From Takakia lepidozioides (Eukaryota; Streptophyta; Takakiopsida; Takakiales; Takakiaceae): DNA of 60,000 nucleotides. Below, one piece after another: positions 9,619-21,856 of the stretch. Each line of letters begins with the position of its first letter. The stretch's first letter is position 1. A program made the position numbers and the translations under genes. The DNA lies in the NCBI GenBank assembly GCA_030704615.1, contig CM060734.1, forward strand, positions 18,106,001 through 18,166,000, written 5' to 3'. Below the pieces are notes generated by a model, which saw nothing but the letters and a program-made list of their open reading frames with translations, had not been told where the DNA came from and ran no database searches.

Positions 9619-12600
9619 ATGTCTACACCAAAATATGCATTGTTTTCATGTCCACCTGATGCAAAAGTGGTTCGTTATCCTTGCAATGGAAACAAGTGCA
9701 TTATCCCAGAACCTTGGTTATGCAATAGATTCAAACTTGTTCCGGGTTCAGTTTTTTTGGAGGATGATGGAGATGATGATGCCTCCACAGTGTTGCTTCC
9801 AGTTTTCAATGACGGCCAAAAGCAATGGGAGTTGTTTCCAGACACTTTCTCCAAGTACCGTGTCACAGGTACGAGCTATACACAGTCACATGATGAGAGA
9901 CACACTTCTATTACAAGAAAGAACGATCAAGCTGCAACAAATGGGAGTTGTAAATTGAAGGAGGAGGTTGCAGATTTGGCGAGCTTGGGGTCTCATAATT
10001 CGGATTGTGTTGAGGTTTCTAAGAATGTATTTTGTGGATCTCAACCTTCTTCATCTGCTCATACGGTCTTGCTTCATGACATGAAGCCTCGGAAAACTCC
10101 ATTGGACAACACCACGTTTGATTGTTGCGAATCTGCGAGGGGTTTATCTTCATCTCCACGACTAGCAGGGGAGGCTACATCTGCATTTCCTTCTGGTGTG
10201 TTGTCCATTTTGAGTATCTTGGCCACTGCTCGGAGGAATGGATCAAAAGGAGAGCTTTCTACCTTGGACTATAGTCACATTCTAGTGCATCGTGCTTGGT
10301 GTCTTCCTCGAGCTTTTGATGGAAAAGTGATCCACGAACTCCCCCCCATGGTCAAACTACGTACGGACCGTGGTTCGCAGTCCCTCCAAGGCATGGACCG
10401 CAAGTTTGATGGTCATCCTTGGTGCAAGACCAATACCTACAATATGTTTGGTGTTCCAGATCATGTGAAATGTAGTAAGGTTCTTTGTGTTGGAAAGCTC
10501 ATATGTCAAAGCAGCACTTGCCCCTTCTTCAAGAAAGAAGGAGAACAGAATGACCGCTATTGGGAAGGCAATGCAGACAAGGTGTTCATTGCAGGAGCCC
10601 AAGTTCCATTCAACCAGTTCGAGTGTAGTTTCTACAAAGAAAGACCTTTCTGTGAGGCGCATTGTGGGGCAAGAATGTACTATGTCACAAGTTCCCTTCC
10701 AACATATACACGTGTTGCAGTTCACGTTGGGTTTCATAACCATCCATGTGCCAAGGGCGAGAATAGAGAGGCTGCGGAAAATGCATCAAGCATGATTCAA
10801 GAGCACGTTAAGATGAAGCCATGGTTGACCCCAGGAGCCATTTCCTTGTCAATGGCCCAGAAGCTCTTGATTGATCGAGTTCTTGTGGCTAATGGCACAG
10901 AGACAGTTTGTCTTGAGGGAGAGGCTTTGGAAGATATTCTTGAAGAGTTTGCCCATGTTTGTAGCCCCAATGTGAAAAACAAGGTCGCATCTGCACGTGC
11001 CAATTCCATCATGTCCATATTGGAGTTGAAGCGTCTGAGTACATACCATTTCATTCACAGCAATCTCCTTCCAGGCCAGCATACTTCTCATCTCCCCCAT
11101 GTTTTCAAGATGTCTGTTGCTGGTCCCGGGAGTGGTGTTGATCTTGTGCATCGCATGAGTGAGGGGGATCTACGCACAAGTTGGGTAGTATTTGACCATG
11201 TCAAACGCATTAAGGATTGGACAACTCTTGCGTGTCATGTCTATGAACCATATGTCAAGCGAATGATGACCATTGCCATTTGCGATATGAATACAGAGGA
11301 TGCAGATGCTCAGGTGTTATTTCTGGGAGATGATCAATGAACAAGCAAAACTTGCTGGCTTGAACAAACCAAATTTTGCTGGCTTCATGGCGGATGCAAC
11401 AGGAGCGAATTGGGCTGCTGTTCGAAGGGTTTATGGATTTGATCCCAATGTCCCAATGGAAGGTAAAGAAAGAACATGTTTATATCATTGGGCTGAAAGC
11501 CTCCGAAGACACACCAACGACTATATCTTGGAGGACTTCCGTGAAAGGCACACTCAGCTCTGTTATGAATGGAAAGATAGTGCTACCTTGGAGGATGCTA
11601 CAACCACATACATTGCAATTCGGGCTTGGTGGCTCTCTTCAAGAGCATGCACAGAAAAGAGTCTGCCAAAACTGGATTCATGGCTTGCATGGTGGCACTA
11701 TAGATATCGAATGTGGGGCCAATGGATGAGAGAGGACATGGATGTGGAGGCAGATGCAGATATGCCTACCACTAATTTGTCTGAGGCAGTCCATTCTGCT
11801 TGGTGGAAGACAGCAGGCAATGGGAAAAAAATGAAGGTGGATCTATATGAGGCCACCATGCATGACATGTCACGAGCTCTTTTGCAGCAGGCAACATTTT
11901 ACAGGCACACCACAGGAAAGACATGGGGGATGGGGCCCGACAAAGAGGAGCTCATGTTGCGTCAAGCAGCTAGATCTAATAGCCCAGCAAAAATGGGTAA
12001 GGTTGTACGTGGCATAGTAGCTGGAACACCCATGCACACAAGGGGGGTTCAATTGGAGGGAGACAATCGCACTGTTCCAGTCAAACGCAAGTTAGGCGAT
12101 GAGCATGGTGGGCCAAACAAGTCTTGGAGGTGTGATATGAATGTAAAGACCGTGCCATCCTATTACTTGGGAAAACCGGGTATACCTAACGTGTGGCCTG
12201 TGAAGGCTGGAACCAACCTTACACAAGAAGAGGTGGACAACTTGACCCTTGCAGGTTTTCGACTAGTCCATCCTCCCAACGTTCCTGATCCAAACTTTCC
12301 TGTGGGACCACTTCCAGTGGAACAACATATTCATCAAGGTGTTGTCCTTCCTGTGGGTAAGTATCCCACTACACGCTATGGGGTGCGCATTCGGCGTCGG
12401 GATCCGACTCCTCGACACTTGAGTCGCCAAGAGTCAGCGGAGACTCTTATTGCTGAGGTTTGTGGATTCAGAAACGTGCCTCAGCCAGGTTATGGGAGAA
12501 TTTACCAGCTACAAACAGAGGGATCTACCAGAGCAGGATGGGTTTACAATGTATACATTGGTCAGTTTCCATCTTGTGATTGTCCCGACTTTGATGAGCT

Positions 12601-12715
12601 ATCTGTCAAGAAGAAAAAACAAACATATCTACCTTGTAAGCACATGTACTTCACATACAACGTGCATCTAGGATGCGCCGGGGCTTATGAGATCCACCAA
12701 CCTTCCCTTAGCTAG
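9619..12715 (+). CDS. MULE transposase-like protein with SWIM zinc finger (one frameshift)
   Basis: Two overlapping frames (9619-11340, 573 aa; 11300-12715, 471 aa) form one MULE-type protein. In order: a Cys/His-rich N domain of WRKY-GCM1 type (CPFF, FECSFYKERPFCEAHCGARMYYV, then HVGFHNHP); a DDE region with VVFDHVKRIKDW, the second Asp in GFMADATGANW, the RTCLYHW helix and the Glu in NLSEAVHSAWW; and a C-terminal SWIM finger CDCPDF...LPCKH near 12575-12645. MULE proteins cut and paste DNA; domesticated relatives (FHY3/FAR1) are transcription factors. One extra base near 11322 in TTATTTCTGGG separates AQVLF from WEMINEQ. Compared with 56420-59772 it has no intron before NLSEAVH. ATG at 9619 is chosen because MSTPKYALF aligns with the start of the paralog. 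Terminal inverted repeats were not found by eye. Confidence 0.75.
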
Positions 12716-13371
12716 CTAGAGGTTAGGGCTATGCTAAAGAAGGACCCTAGTTCAACTTCTTAGTGACACATGAAATGCACAAAAAAAGAACCTCTAACTT
12801 GTGCCGTTCATTTTCATGCATGTGACATGTAATTATCTTGTTACTACTTTATTCCAAACATGACACATAGCATTTGTTAGTACATAAGTTCATATTTTGG
12901 TTAAAATGGAACTTGTGTACCTGTCATACAAGTTTTCAAATTATAGAACTGCTTGGCATTACAAATAGACATGCAATGTGGTGGTTCCAAACATGACACA
13001 TATGCATTTGTTAGTACAAAAGTCCATATTTTGGTTAATATGAAACTGTTTTCCTTGAATACAAGTTTGCAAACTATTACTTTGGCCAGGGATCTTGTAT
13101 TCTCTTCAGTTTAAGGTGGTGCATTAGTTGGAGTTAGGGATTACATGCATCTTTGACCATTGACTACTGATTTTGTTAGCTAAGATTATTATTTTTTTCT
13201 ATATACATATGATGTAACATTTGCATATGCAATAAATACGTTGTATTCTATGTTATATAACTCCACTGCATACAATCTACAATGTGTGCATACAAATTTG
13301 GCACATGCATATATAATAAGGGATTTTGTGCATGCATACACGCAACCTGTGCATATGGAATAGCAACCCCC
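12716..13371. repeat. AT-rich downstream region with a 134-bp direct repeat
   Basis: After the SWIM gene the sequence has no supported coding region. A direct repeat is visible: CCAAACATGACACATA, TTTGTTAGTACA and CATATTTTGGTTAA occur at about 12854-12910 and again at about 12988-13045. The rest is AT-rich with poly-T and TATA-like runs. Confidence 0.5.
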
Positions 13372-13490
13372 AACGGGAGCACGTAGCTTCCGCGTTAGCC
13401 TGCACTACAAGGCAACCCCCTCAGTAGCGCAATTATAGTACGCGCACGCGCCAGGTGCGCACTAGCACGTGAACTCCCAAAGAAGGCACA
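13372..13490 (-). mobile_element. 3' LTR fragment of the minus-strand chromovirus
   Basis: On the minus strand, TGTGCCTTCTTTGGGAG at 13490 starts a segment nearly identical to 32170-32285 (copy B start), including CACGTGCTAGTGCGCACC and GCGTACTATAA. It stops matching at CTCCCGTT. It lies downstream of the chromodomain-coding region, where a 3' LTR should be, and is preceded by a purine-rich GGCAAGGAAAC (13502-13492), the likely polypurine tract. Confidence 0.6.
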
Positions 13491-13506
13491 AGTTTCCTTG
13501 CCGGCC
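13491..13506 (-). other. Putative polypurine tract of the chromovirus
   Basis: AAGGG(CC)GGCAAGGAAAC lies directly upstream of the LTR start TGTGCC on the minus strand. The last 11 bases are repeated exactly in front of LTR copy B (32158-32168). Confidence 0.45.
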
Positions 13507-13794
13507 CTTGGATGGGAGTCACCCGATTTCGGCGCTGCGCAAACACACGATTAATCCAATTTACCTCTCGCACTTTTGTAAGTTAGCATGCATTCTACAC
13601 ACTAGCCAACCATACCATGCATCACCACTCCAAACAAAATAGGAAGCACAACATTTGGAAACCATTTCATTTATGAACAAAATTTGTACAACACAAGTTT
13701 TTGCAATCGGATTCCCGAGATAGCTAAGCCGGACTAAGCATGCATTTCCTCCCCCACGATCCAAGGTTGATGTCACCATCAACGCTTCTTCCGC

Positions 13795-14177
13795 TTTTGA
13801 GGTCGCCCTTCGAAAGCTGCAACCGCCTCGGATGCGTTTCTCATTTCTGAGGCTCGTACCCAAGTTGTCTCCACTTGATGATAGCCTTTCTATTTCACAA
13901 GATACTCTGTTTCTTGATTCTTGAACTTCCTCGACTTAAGCACTGCCTCCACCTCGTACTCAGGTTTATTTTCACGATCCAACAGCACAAGTGGCAGATG
14001 CAACACTTGATGCCGATTCGGACGCACTTCATCTTTGAAATAAGGCTTCAAAAGAGAAACGTGGAATACCGGATGCACCTTGCTATCTACCGGCAGCTCC
14101 AATTCATACACATCCTCATTCATAACCTTCCGGATGCGAAAGGGCCCCGAATACAGAGGTACGAACTTCGGACTCAC
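13795..14177 (-). pseudogene. Chromovirus integrase C-terminus with chromodomain
   Basis: The minus strand encodes the conserved post-integrase segment (YSGPFRI, VHPVFHVSLLKPY) and then a chromodomain, YEVEAVLKSRKFKNQETEYLVK. An in-frame TAG stands where a Trp is expected (YLVK-stop-KGY), followed by TTWVRASEMRNASEAVAAF. The chromodomain targets integration in chromoviruses, the chromodomain branch of Ty3/gypsy elements. The stop truncates it between its first and second aromatic-cage regions. Confidence 0.8.
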
Positions 14178-14189
14178 TTCCGGAGGTAG

Positions 14190-15086
14190 TCAAAAATTCT
14201 TGATGTTCAACCAGACCTCCGTGCCTACCTCAAACTTAACTTCTCTTCGCTTCCGATTCGCCTGCCGTTCATACCGTTTCCTAGCTTTGGCGATGTTGTA
14301 CTTTGCGAGCTCCAACAAACGCTCGTGTTCTTCCAACACCGCTGCTGCTGCCGGCTCCTCACCGTCCTGGGCGGCCCAACTTGTCGGCACCAGTGGTGCT
14401 TTTCCATAGATCAATACGAAAGGGGAAGCTCCCGTTGCGGAGTGTTCTGTGTTATTATAATAGAACTCTACTGCATCCAAGTGCTCCACCCAGTCCGACA
14501 AGTCTGCTGACACATAATTCCGCAAGATCTGCTTCACCACGGAGTTCACTCTTTCCGTTTGGCCTCTGTTGTAGGTCGGAAGGCCGTGCTCACCTTGAGC
14601 CTCGTCCCCATCTTCTTCCAAAGTGCCCTCCAAATTTACTTGTAAACTTTGGATTGCGGTCCGAGACAATATCCTTCGGGAGCCCATGATGCTTGAAGAC
14701 GTGGGTGTAAGTAAAGTTGCCCCGTCTCCTGCGCCATTGCCGTATCCTTGGTGGGGATGAAATGGCCCATTTTACTGAACCTATCCACCACCACCATGAT
14801 TGCATCGAATCCTTTTTACAGCGATGAAATCCATCGATACACTTTCCCAAGACCCCTCTGGAATCGGCAAAGGTTGTATCAGCCCCGTTTGTTTTTTGTA
14901 TTCGTTCCGGTTTTGCTGGCATGTGGTGCAATATGTCTTGACATACTCCTCGGCCTCCTCCTTTAGTTTGGGCCAGAAATACTCTTTCTTCAAGAGTGCC
15001 GCGGTGCGCTTGGCTCCGCCATGGCCCACAAGCGGGCCATCGTGGCATTCTCTCAAGAGAACATCTCTGAGCCCTCCCTTCGACAC
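14190..15086 (-). pseudogene. Chromovirus integrase (frameshifted)
   Basis: On the minus strand, 15086-14781 gives the HHCC zinc domain (ECHDGPLVGHGGAKRT, then CTTCQQNR) and the first catalytic Asp region (SWESVSMDFI). The frame 14687-14190 gives the C half (YNRGQTERVNSVVKQIL, ATGASPFVLIYGK), with the catalytic Glu in the QTERVN helix. Frame changes near 14780 and 14690 break the enzyme. The neighbouring frame 15048-14590 retains [18 protein letters not shown], which holds the second Asp. Confidence 0.85.
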
Positions 15087-15877
15087 GTAGAGGCGCTTTT
15101 GCTTGTACCAGAGCAGTCCTTATGCAAGTGGAACTGCGACTTAACCCCCAGCCTCAAGTCCCGCAATATCGACTTTGCGAACTCATCCTTCCGATAGGCC
15201 TTCCGAATTTTCTTTTGCAACTCCGTCTTGCCCTCGTACACCAACATGAGCTGTTGCTTTCTACTCAGAGCATCAGCCACCACATTGTCCCGTCCCGGTT
15301 TGTACTGGATATCCACGTCGAACATTGTCAAAGTGCCTTGCCACCTAATTTGTTTTGGGGACAACTTATGCACCGCGACATTGTCCATGAACACCTTCAC
15401 CGGGTTGGAACCAACATAGTGGCGCCAAAGCTCAAGGCAATGCACCGCCGCCTTCATTTCTTTCTCATGCGTGGGCCACCATCGCTCCACTTCATTCAGT
15501 TTCTAACTTTTGTAAGCCATTGGACGTCCATCCTGCATCAGCACACCCCCAATGGCGAAGTCTGACGCATCCGTGTGAATCTCGAATGGACGGTCGAACT
15601 CCGGGATCTTCAAGTTTGGAGCTTCCGCCATCCGCTGCTTCAACTCGGCAAAAGCTTGGCCACAAAAAGTGTTCCATACCCATACCTTGGACTTACACAA
15701 AAGGTCTGACAGCGGCCCCGCAATCTTGGTGAAATTTCTCACATACTTTCGGTAGTAGGAAGCGAGTCCCAGAAAGGATCGCACTCCCGGGACCGAAGTC
15801 AGAGGTTCCCAGTCCAAGATCGCCCTCACCTTTTTGTCATCCATTTTGATCCCATCCTGTGTAATCACAATGTACAT
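15053..15877 (-). pseudogene. Chromovirus RNase H domain (frameshifted)
   Basis: 15877-15503 encodes the RT connection (SFLGLASYYRKYVRNFTKIAGPL) and the RNase H start (FEIHTDASDFAIGGVLMQ, containing the first catalytic Asp). 15490-15053 continues with THEKEMKAAVHCLELWRHY (catalytic Glu), VFMDNVA and ADALSRK. The two halves are in different frames, so RNase H is broken near 15495. Confidence 0.85.
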
Positions 15878-16409
15878 GCCCTATGAACTCCACTTTCATG
15901 ACCCCGAATTCGCACTTTGAAGCTTTGGCATACAGCTTCCCTTCCCGCAATTTTTGGAACACCCTTTTGAGGTGCTCCAGGTGCGCTTCCTTTGTTTTCG
16001 AGTACACCAAGATGTCGTCGATGTACACGATCACAAAGTCATCCAACCACTCCTTAAAGAGGCAGTTCATCAGTGTGCTACAGGTTGCTGGCGCGTTGGT
16101 GAGCCCAAAAGGCATCACTAAAAATTTGTACGAACCATACCTTGTCCTGCAAGCTGTCTTTTCCTCAACTCCTTCCGCTATCTGGATCTGGTGGTAGCCT
16201 GAGCGTAAATCGATCCGGCTGAAACACTTTGCTCCTGCCAACTGATTGAAGAGGTCGTCGATCCTTGGCAAAGGGTACCAGTTTTTTTTAGTCACCTTAT
16301 TCAGAGCCCTGTAATCGACACACATCCGCAGCGTCTTATCCTTTTTATCTACGAATAGTACCGGGGCTCCGTAAGGTGACTTACTTGGCCGGATGTACCC
16401 CTTTGCCAT
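15837..16409 (-). pseudogene. Chromovirus reverse transcriptase
   Basis: This 190-aa minus-strand frame has the RT blocks in order: [52 protein letters not shown] and the catalytic YIDDILVYS, then [13 protein letters not shown]-type fingers and CEFG. It is the best preserved part of the element. The start and end are frame breaks and not true termini: upstream residues continue at 16409-16842, downstream at 15877. Confidence 0.9.
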
Positions 16410-16842
16410 TAGTCCTTGAGCTGGGCCTTTAGCTCAACCAACTCTCTGTGGTTCAACCAGTAGGGCGCCTTGGCAGGCGGCTCTGATCCCGGCACCACCT
16501 CTATTTTGTGGTCAACTCTTCTTTGCGGTGGCAAGCCGCTTGGTAAATCCTCTGGCATCACATCCTGGTATTTCTCCAGGATCCCCTGGATCCAATCTGG
16601 GCTTGGCTCCCTATCGACTTCTCCTTCCACTTGTCTCACGTAAAGCAAAAACTGGGGGTCGTGTGGCTCCTCCACGGCCCACCCCGTTGTTGTCAGCAAG
16701 TTTATTCGGCCTCCCACTCGGTTGGGCGTTTCCGACACCCGTAAAACTTTGCCACCATTCCCACACAGTAGCGTGACTACTCTCTTGCGGCCATCTATGA
16801 CCGCTCCGGATTTTCTCAAAAATATCATCCCCAAAATGAGAT
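16409..16842 (-). pseudogene. Chromovirus protease C-terminus and RT linker
   Basis: The minus strand encodes ILGMIFLRKSGAVIDGRKR, the C-terminal strand of an Ty3/gypsy protease, followed by a linker and PPQRRVDHKIEV and [19 protein letters not shown], which precede RT. The reading is continuous with 24845 onward (KIDGVDL joined to ILGMIFL) once the intervening Ogre-like element and one GAGAT copy are left out, so the interruption is an insertion. The annotated first residues before LILGM are LTR translation. Confidence 0.8.
16838..16842. repeat. Target-site duplication GAGAT (left)
   Basis: GAGAT here and at 24840-24844 flank the Ogre-like element exactly. Five bases is the normal duplication for Ty3/gypsy integrases. 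Confidence 0.85.
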
Positions 16843-17736
16843 TTTTCACCGCTGGTTTATGACTTAGACAAAATAGGCTCTCAACTCTATAGCCCATTTT
16901 CCAAGACATGCAACAGAGGTTGTCCGATGGTATGCCTTCTGAAATGATTACAGAGTAATCGTTTGAAAGATAGCTAACCCCCCGGTAGTCATATGAATCA
17001 ACATTTTGGCAAGTTGCTTAATCTTATTAATTAAGTCCAACCCGCAGTCTCATCGGCTAAAAAGGTCTTAGTCGGAAAGGCTGGAGCCTCTTTGTTCATA
17101 CAATTATACAGTATTCAAGACAACAAGATCTATTCTGAGATGATACACATTCTCACCATCTCACGTTCTCTCATAATGCACATTCTCTCCATCTCGCATT
17201 CACTCTACACAGAGATACTTGGAATAACATGGCTTTACTTCAGAGTTCATCACATCATAACATAAGTACATATCGAATCACTCTGAGTCCACTAGATACA
17301 CACTGATCACTGATACCTTCTAAGTTGCGTGCAGCCCTTTTATACTATGCTCGAAAGAGCCGTTACAGCCTGGAGTCATTAATGACCGTTGCCTAACTGC
17401 CTACACAACCTAAAGGGTTTGCCAAAAAGTGGCTCGTGGTAGTGGTCGTGACTTGTGGTCGTGTGCCATAGTGGTACACGGTCCACGGCCCTTCACTACT
17501 TCCTCTATGAGTAAAGCCTATGCTACCGTGGCCATGTGATATCGTGGTTCATGGCCCACTGCTGCTACACTACCCACTACTACACCCGTGGTAGTGTACC
17601 CTTGTTCCGCCGTTTGCTAGGTGCCGCGCACTTAGCCTTTTCTGCCCGTGACCGGGTAGTGTAAGCCAATCACTACCCGGTATGTCCCATCGTGACTCTC
17701 GCTGCCTGGCCCTCATAGCTGTGTCATACTTAGCCG
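16843..17736 (-). repeat. 3' LTR of the Ogre-like element
   Basis: Highly similar to 24030-24839. It contains an extra stretch of about 90 bp (around 17532-17630, ATATCGTGGTTCATGGCC to TGCTAGGTGCCGCG) that is absent from the 5' LTR. Its last bases (minus GGTGAAAA) differ from the 5' LTR end (GGTTAACA). Confidence 0.85.
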
Positions 17737-17749
17737 CCCCCCCTCTTTT
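17737..17749 (-). other. Polypurine tract of the Ogre-like element
   Basis: Minus-strand AAAAGAGGGGGGG directly precedes the 3' LTR. The same AATTTCAAAAGAGGGGGG context recurs at about 37899-37923 in an isolated fragment. Confidence 0.75.
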
Positions 17750-17819
17750 GAAATTGTGTCCACACAAATTCGTCAGTTCCGGTGTTTGTTGTGTCTCTTG
17801 GGGATGTAGGGTGGTGGCA

Positions 17820-20250
17820 TGCATGTCTGCTGGTTAGGAAGTGCATCCCAGGATTGTGATGGTCGTGGTGGCAGCTTCTTGTTTCTGTTGTCATCACTGT
17901 CTGGTTGCTCCTGTGGTTCGTGAGTGGGCCAGCTTTCGTCATCAGGGTGTTCTGCTATTCCGTCCGTGCGTACCATGTCGATTTTGGTGGTCAAGGTTTC
18001 TCGGTAGGTTTGCAGCTCCTCCTTGGTCCAGGGTACAATGTTTTTGGTTGCCCTGCTGTCCACTAACCAGTTAACAGCTCACGTCCCCGTTTCTCTGAAG
18101 GGGTGGTCTTTGTCCAGGACCAATGGTGAAAAGTGGTCTTTCGCCTGGCGCCATGCTTCAGCATATAGTGGTCTGTTCGTCTATGCTGAAGTGCCCGAGA
18201 CTCTCTCTGGTGGCTGGAATTTGGGTAATTCCCAGTGAGTATGCTTGTCAATACTCTCATAGCGCTGCCAGCTTCCCCTCATTGTGACGAACATCCGGTA
18301 CAAGTAGCTGCCAATATAAAAACTTGGGCAGCCCATTACAACGTCTACTATTGGGGTAGGATTAATCTTCAATTGCCCCACTACCTACATGTAAGCGACT
18401 AGCTCCTTGTACTCTAGGGGAGCCTGACGCCAAAATTCAACCAATTCTGCCCCTGACCATGTATCCTCCCTAGCCAGTGGCCTCATCCTGTATCTCAAAG
18501 GTATGAGAGTTTGATTGAGCAGATGCAATTGACCCAATGACCTACAGGGGGTTAAGGCTTTGAATACCTTTTCTAGTACTTATGGGATTTGGTGGGCTGG
18601 AACTATCATCATTTTAAAGTATTCCTCTGAATACTTTAGCCACTCCCCATCCTGCTTACATGGCATGATTTGGAAATCATCCACTGCTACTGAAGTTGAT
18701 GCCACCAGAACACTTGGTAATGGTACGGGATTTACATCCTGAGTAGATGGCCCTGTTGTGGCCTGTACCAGTGCATGTTGACTTGGTGGTGGTTGTGTTG
18801 TTGGTGGTGTTTGTGCTGGTGTTGCTATTGTTGATTGTATTGGTGCTTCCTGTTCATGGTCTTATTCCTCTTGGTCGTCCTCGTTTGTGAGCTCCTCTTG
18901 TTCTGGAATTGGTGGCAGGAATTCCTCGTGAATGTCTATCACCAATTTTGTCAAATGACACTTCATTTGTTTTATCATTGCCCTGTTGAGTTTCTTCAGT
19001 TCTAGCTCACTTCATTCACTCAACCATGCTCGGGGCAAGGCTGCGTCTGCTGCATCCAACCCTGCTTGCAGTGTCAGCTTCTCCAGCTGCTGCTTCAATT
19101 CCTGTTCGTTGTGTAAGACAATTTCTCTCTCTGTGTTGGCTGTGAATAGCCTACTTTCTGCATTTTCCCTTTCTCTCAGCAGTACAGTTCTGCATGAGAG
19201 CCACTTGGTTCCCTAATTTTTGGCAGTCCTTAGCTGCCCCTTAAGTGTATCCACCTGCTCCTTAAGTGTCTGCACCTGTCCTGTGAGTGTTTCCACCTCT
19301 GTCTATGTTTTCCGAGATCGCTCTCTTTCTGCATCGAGGTCGGCTTGGACATTGCGTGTTTCATCTCTCTGTCTTTGCCACTTCTGTTCCCACTCGTCTT
19401 GGCGTTCTATTAAAGTGTTGTATTGGCGAAGCAGGGTAGTCTTTTGATCCTCCAATGATGTGATTGTAACCTTGTGGTTACATACTGTTCTTGCTGTCGC
19501 CAATTCCCTCTGGTGTTTTTCTTTGATGTGGTCTAAGATCATGCTAAGGTTCTCCGGGCTTATGTAATCCTTGGCCCTGTCCATGTAGGCCGTTACTTGA
19601 CCCAACGCTTGTATTGCCTGCAGAATTACATTTTGTGGCGTTTCTTCCAAACCTGTGTCCCATGCTGTTGTATCCAGGACCTGCTGTGCGAGTAGTAATT
19701 CCAAATTGGAATTATTGTCTTGTTGCTGCTGACTTTGTGCCTCTTGCACCACCTGCTGTTGCTGCACCACTATGGCTCCCTCCTCTGTTCCTGGTTGTGT
19801 GGCCTCTGCAGGTGTTGTTTGCTGGATTTTGGTGTTAACATGGCCAATTTCCATGGGTGTTGCTTCATTGGTCTGCGGCTGGTCCCCTCCTTCTAGCTGT
19901 TGATTCTCTCTTTCTCTCTGCAATGTGGAATCAGCCGTCGAGTTGTTTTCTGCCATTGCACTCGTGGTTGCTTCGTTGATCCCGGCTCTTTTTGCAAGTC
20001 CGCCCTCTTCTTCCAATTGTTGTGTTTCTTCCTCTTGACCTGCTGCCGTCTCACTTCCTTCCTCCTCCATCGTGTCTGCCTGATGCATGATTCCCAATGT
20101 TGTTTGCTCTTCGGGTGTCAAGTGTACAGTATGTCGAATCATTTGGAGTAACAGGGGAGTAACCATGGTAACCGTTACTTCCTTCTTCTTCTTTGTCAAC
20201 CTGGTTAATTCTTGGGTCAACTTCTTCAATAAGAAGCCTACCCAATTCAC
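17820..20250 (-). pseudogene. Ogre-like element 3' coiled-coil ORF
   Basis: After the RT start the minus frame switches near 20250 from RT (WEEIKKLLDAGFIY) to LKKLTQELTRLTKKKKEV and then to a long low-complexity protein rich in Q, E and T (QQQQVVQEAQSQQQQ) with heptad-like helices (LRQYNTLIERQDEWEQKWQ, DLDAERERSRKT). It ends in further coiled coil and a short final frame at 18063-17773. The final frame reaches WTQFQKRGGG at the polypurine tract. Stops at several points (near 19300, 19015) break it. No retroviral domain is recognisable; it may be a structural or gag-like accessory protein. Confidence 0.55.
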
Positions 20251-21312
20251 GATTTGCCCATTGAGGCAAATCAACACTAGGTATATGAATCCTGCATCCA
20301 GTAATTTCTTGATTTCTTCCCAAACTTTAGCTGCATAGTTGGGGTTTATTCTATAACGGTTCTGACGAATTGGTTTCGTGTCAACTCCCAATTCAATTTG
20401 GTGCTGACAGATGTTGGAAGGTATACCCTTCAAATCTTTGTAGTTCCAGGCAAATACATCCTTGTATTCAATGAATAATGCAGTGGCTTCTTGTAGAAAT
20501 GATTCTTCGAGACCTGCACTTACTCGTATTATCTGTGGTTCTTTCACTGTTCCCATATTCACTTGAATCAATTGAGTTTCTTCCGTTACTGTCCATCCTG
20601 CAATCTCCTGTCCGATGGTTGCAATCGTGGCAGGTACTTCACTGATTTTAATGTCCTCTTCTCTTTCTTGATAAAAACGGGCAGGGTGTTGAGGTGTGTC
20701 CATAGCTTCTTCCTCAGGATCTTCCGTTCTCGGAGTACTCGGTTCTCCTTGGGTGTTCACCATGTGACATCCTACTGTTGTGGTATGTTTGACCACCAAC
20801 TGTGGATGTGCTGCATATACCGTGGCTTCTTCTTCATCCGACAGTCCACTGGACCAGTCATACTCTTCCACTATGCAAGGTCGTTTCTCTCGTGGAATGG
20901 TACCTCGTTGCTTTGTAGTGATAGTGACTTGTTCTGATCCCTTTTTGATCGTGAGAGTCTGACTTCCCCAATCGTGGTGTGATTGGGCTTGTGTTAACCA
21001 TGGTCGGCCAAATAGTAGCGAATCTCCTTCTGCCACATCCTCCATTCTGAGAATGGTTACTGATACTTTGTATACCAGTCCTGCTACTTCCATTGCAAGT
21101 TGTCTGATGATACCCAACGGCTGTACTTTTCGTTGATTGGCCATTTGTACCGTGAATGGAGCAGGTTCCATGTGCCCCAATCCTAGTGACTTCTTCATCC
21201 TCTCTGTCATGATATTCACTCCGGATCCTCCACGATGAGTACATCCGTTACCAGCTTCCGTCCAATACGTACTTGTATTACTGGTATTGCTTCGTCGTAG
21301 TCTGGAGTTCAT
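20250..21312 (-). pseudogene. Ogre-like protease and reverse transcriptase start
   Basis: The minus frame includes GGSGVNIMTERMKKSLGL, VQMANQRKVQPLGII and GDSLLFGRPWL, a retropepsin-like fold. It continues into FIEYKDVFAWNYKDLKGI, HQIELGVDTKPIRQNRYRI and VWEEIKKLLDAGFIY, the N-terminal block of Tat-lineage RT. The RT palm with its YxDD is missing: the sequence leaves RT homology immediately after GFIY, so a deletion of several kb of pol is inferred. Confidence 0.75.
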
Positions 21313-21856
21313 TGTATAGTTGTGGGTTTAATCGTGTAAACTTCTGGTGTTGGTTTTTGTTTTGGTGTAGGGGTCAATGCCTCAATTGCCCGAAATAAAG
21401 TTTTCTTGAAGTGTGGAGCAATTTTTAATAATTGTCCAATGGTAATTTGGGTCTTGGTCTGGCAGATTACTTCAACCAATTCTGTTTCCGTGGTTGCGTT
21501 CGTGGTCTTCGTCGTTGGTCTGATTTGATTATGTGGAGTTGGCTCTCCAGAAGGTATATGGGTTCATTCTTGCATTTGAGCTATGGCTTTGCTTACCTCC
21601 TGGTGTAAGCTCTTTTCTTCCTACCATGCTGCACTTTCTGGATATTGTTTTCGTTCTTCTTCAATCTCCTTATCTGGAGGTTTTTGTTTCTTGGCCTGAG
21701 TTCGGGTTACCGCAAAGGTATCCACTACAGGAGTTACCACACTCACGGCTACACTTGGTCCGGCTTCCATATTTCCCAATTCTGCCTCATGCTTGATTCA
21801 CAACTGGCATTCATGTTTCTAGTGTCCCTCTTTTTGCAATAGTGACATCTTGTGAT

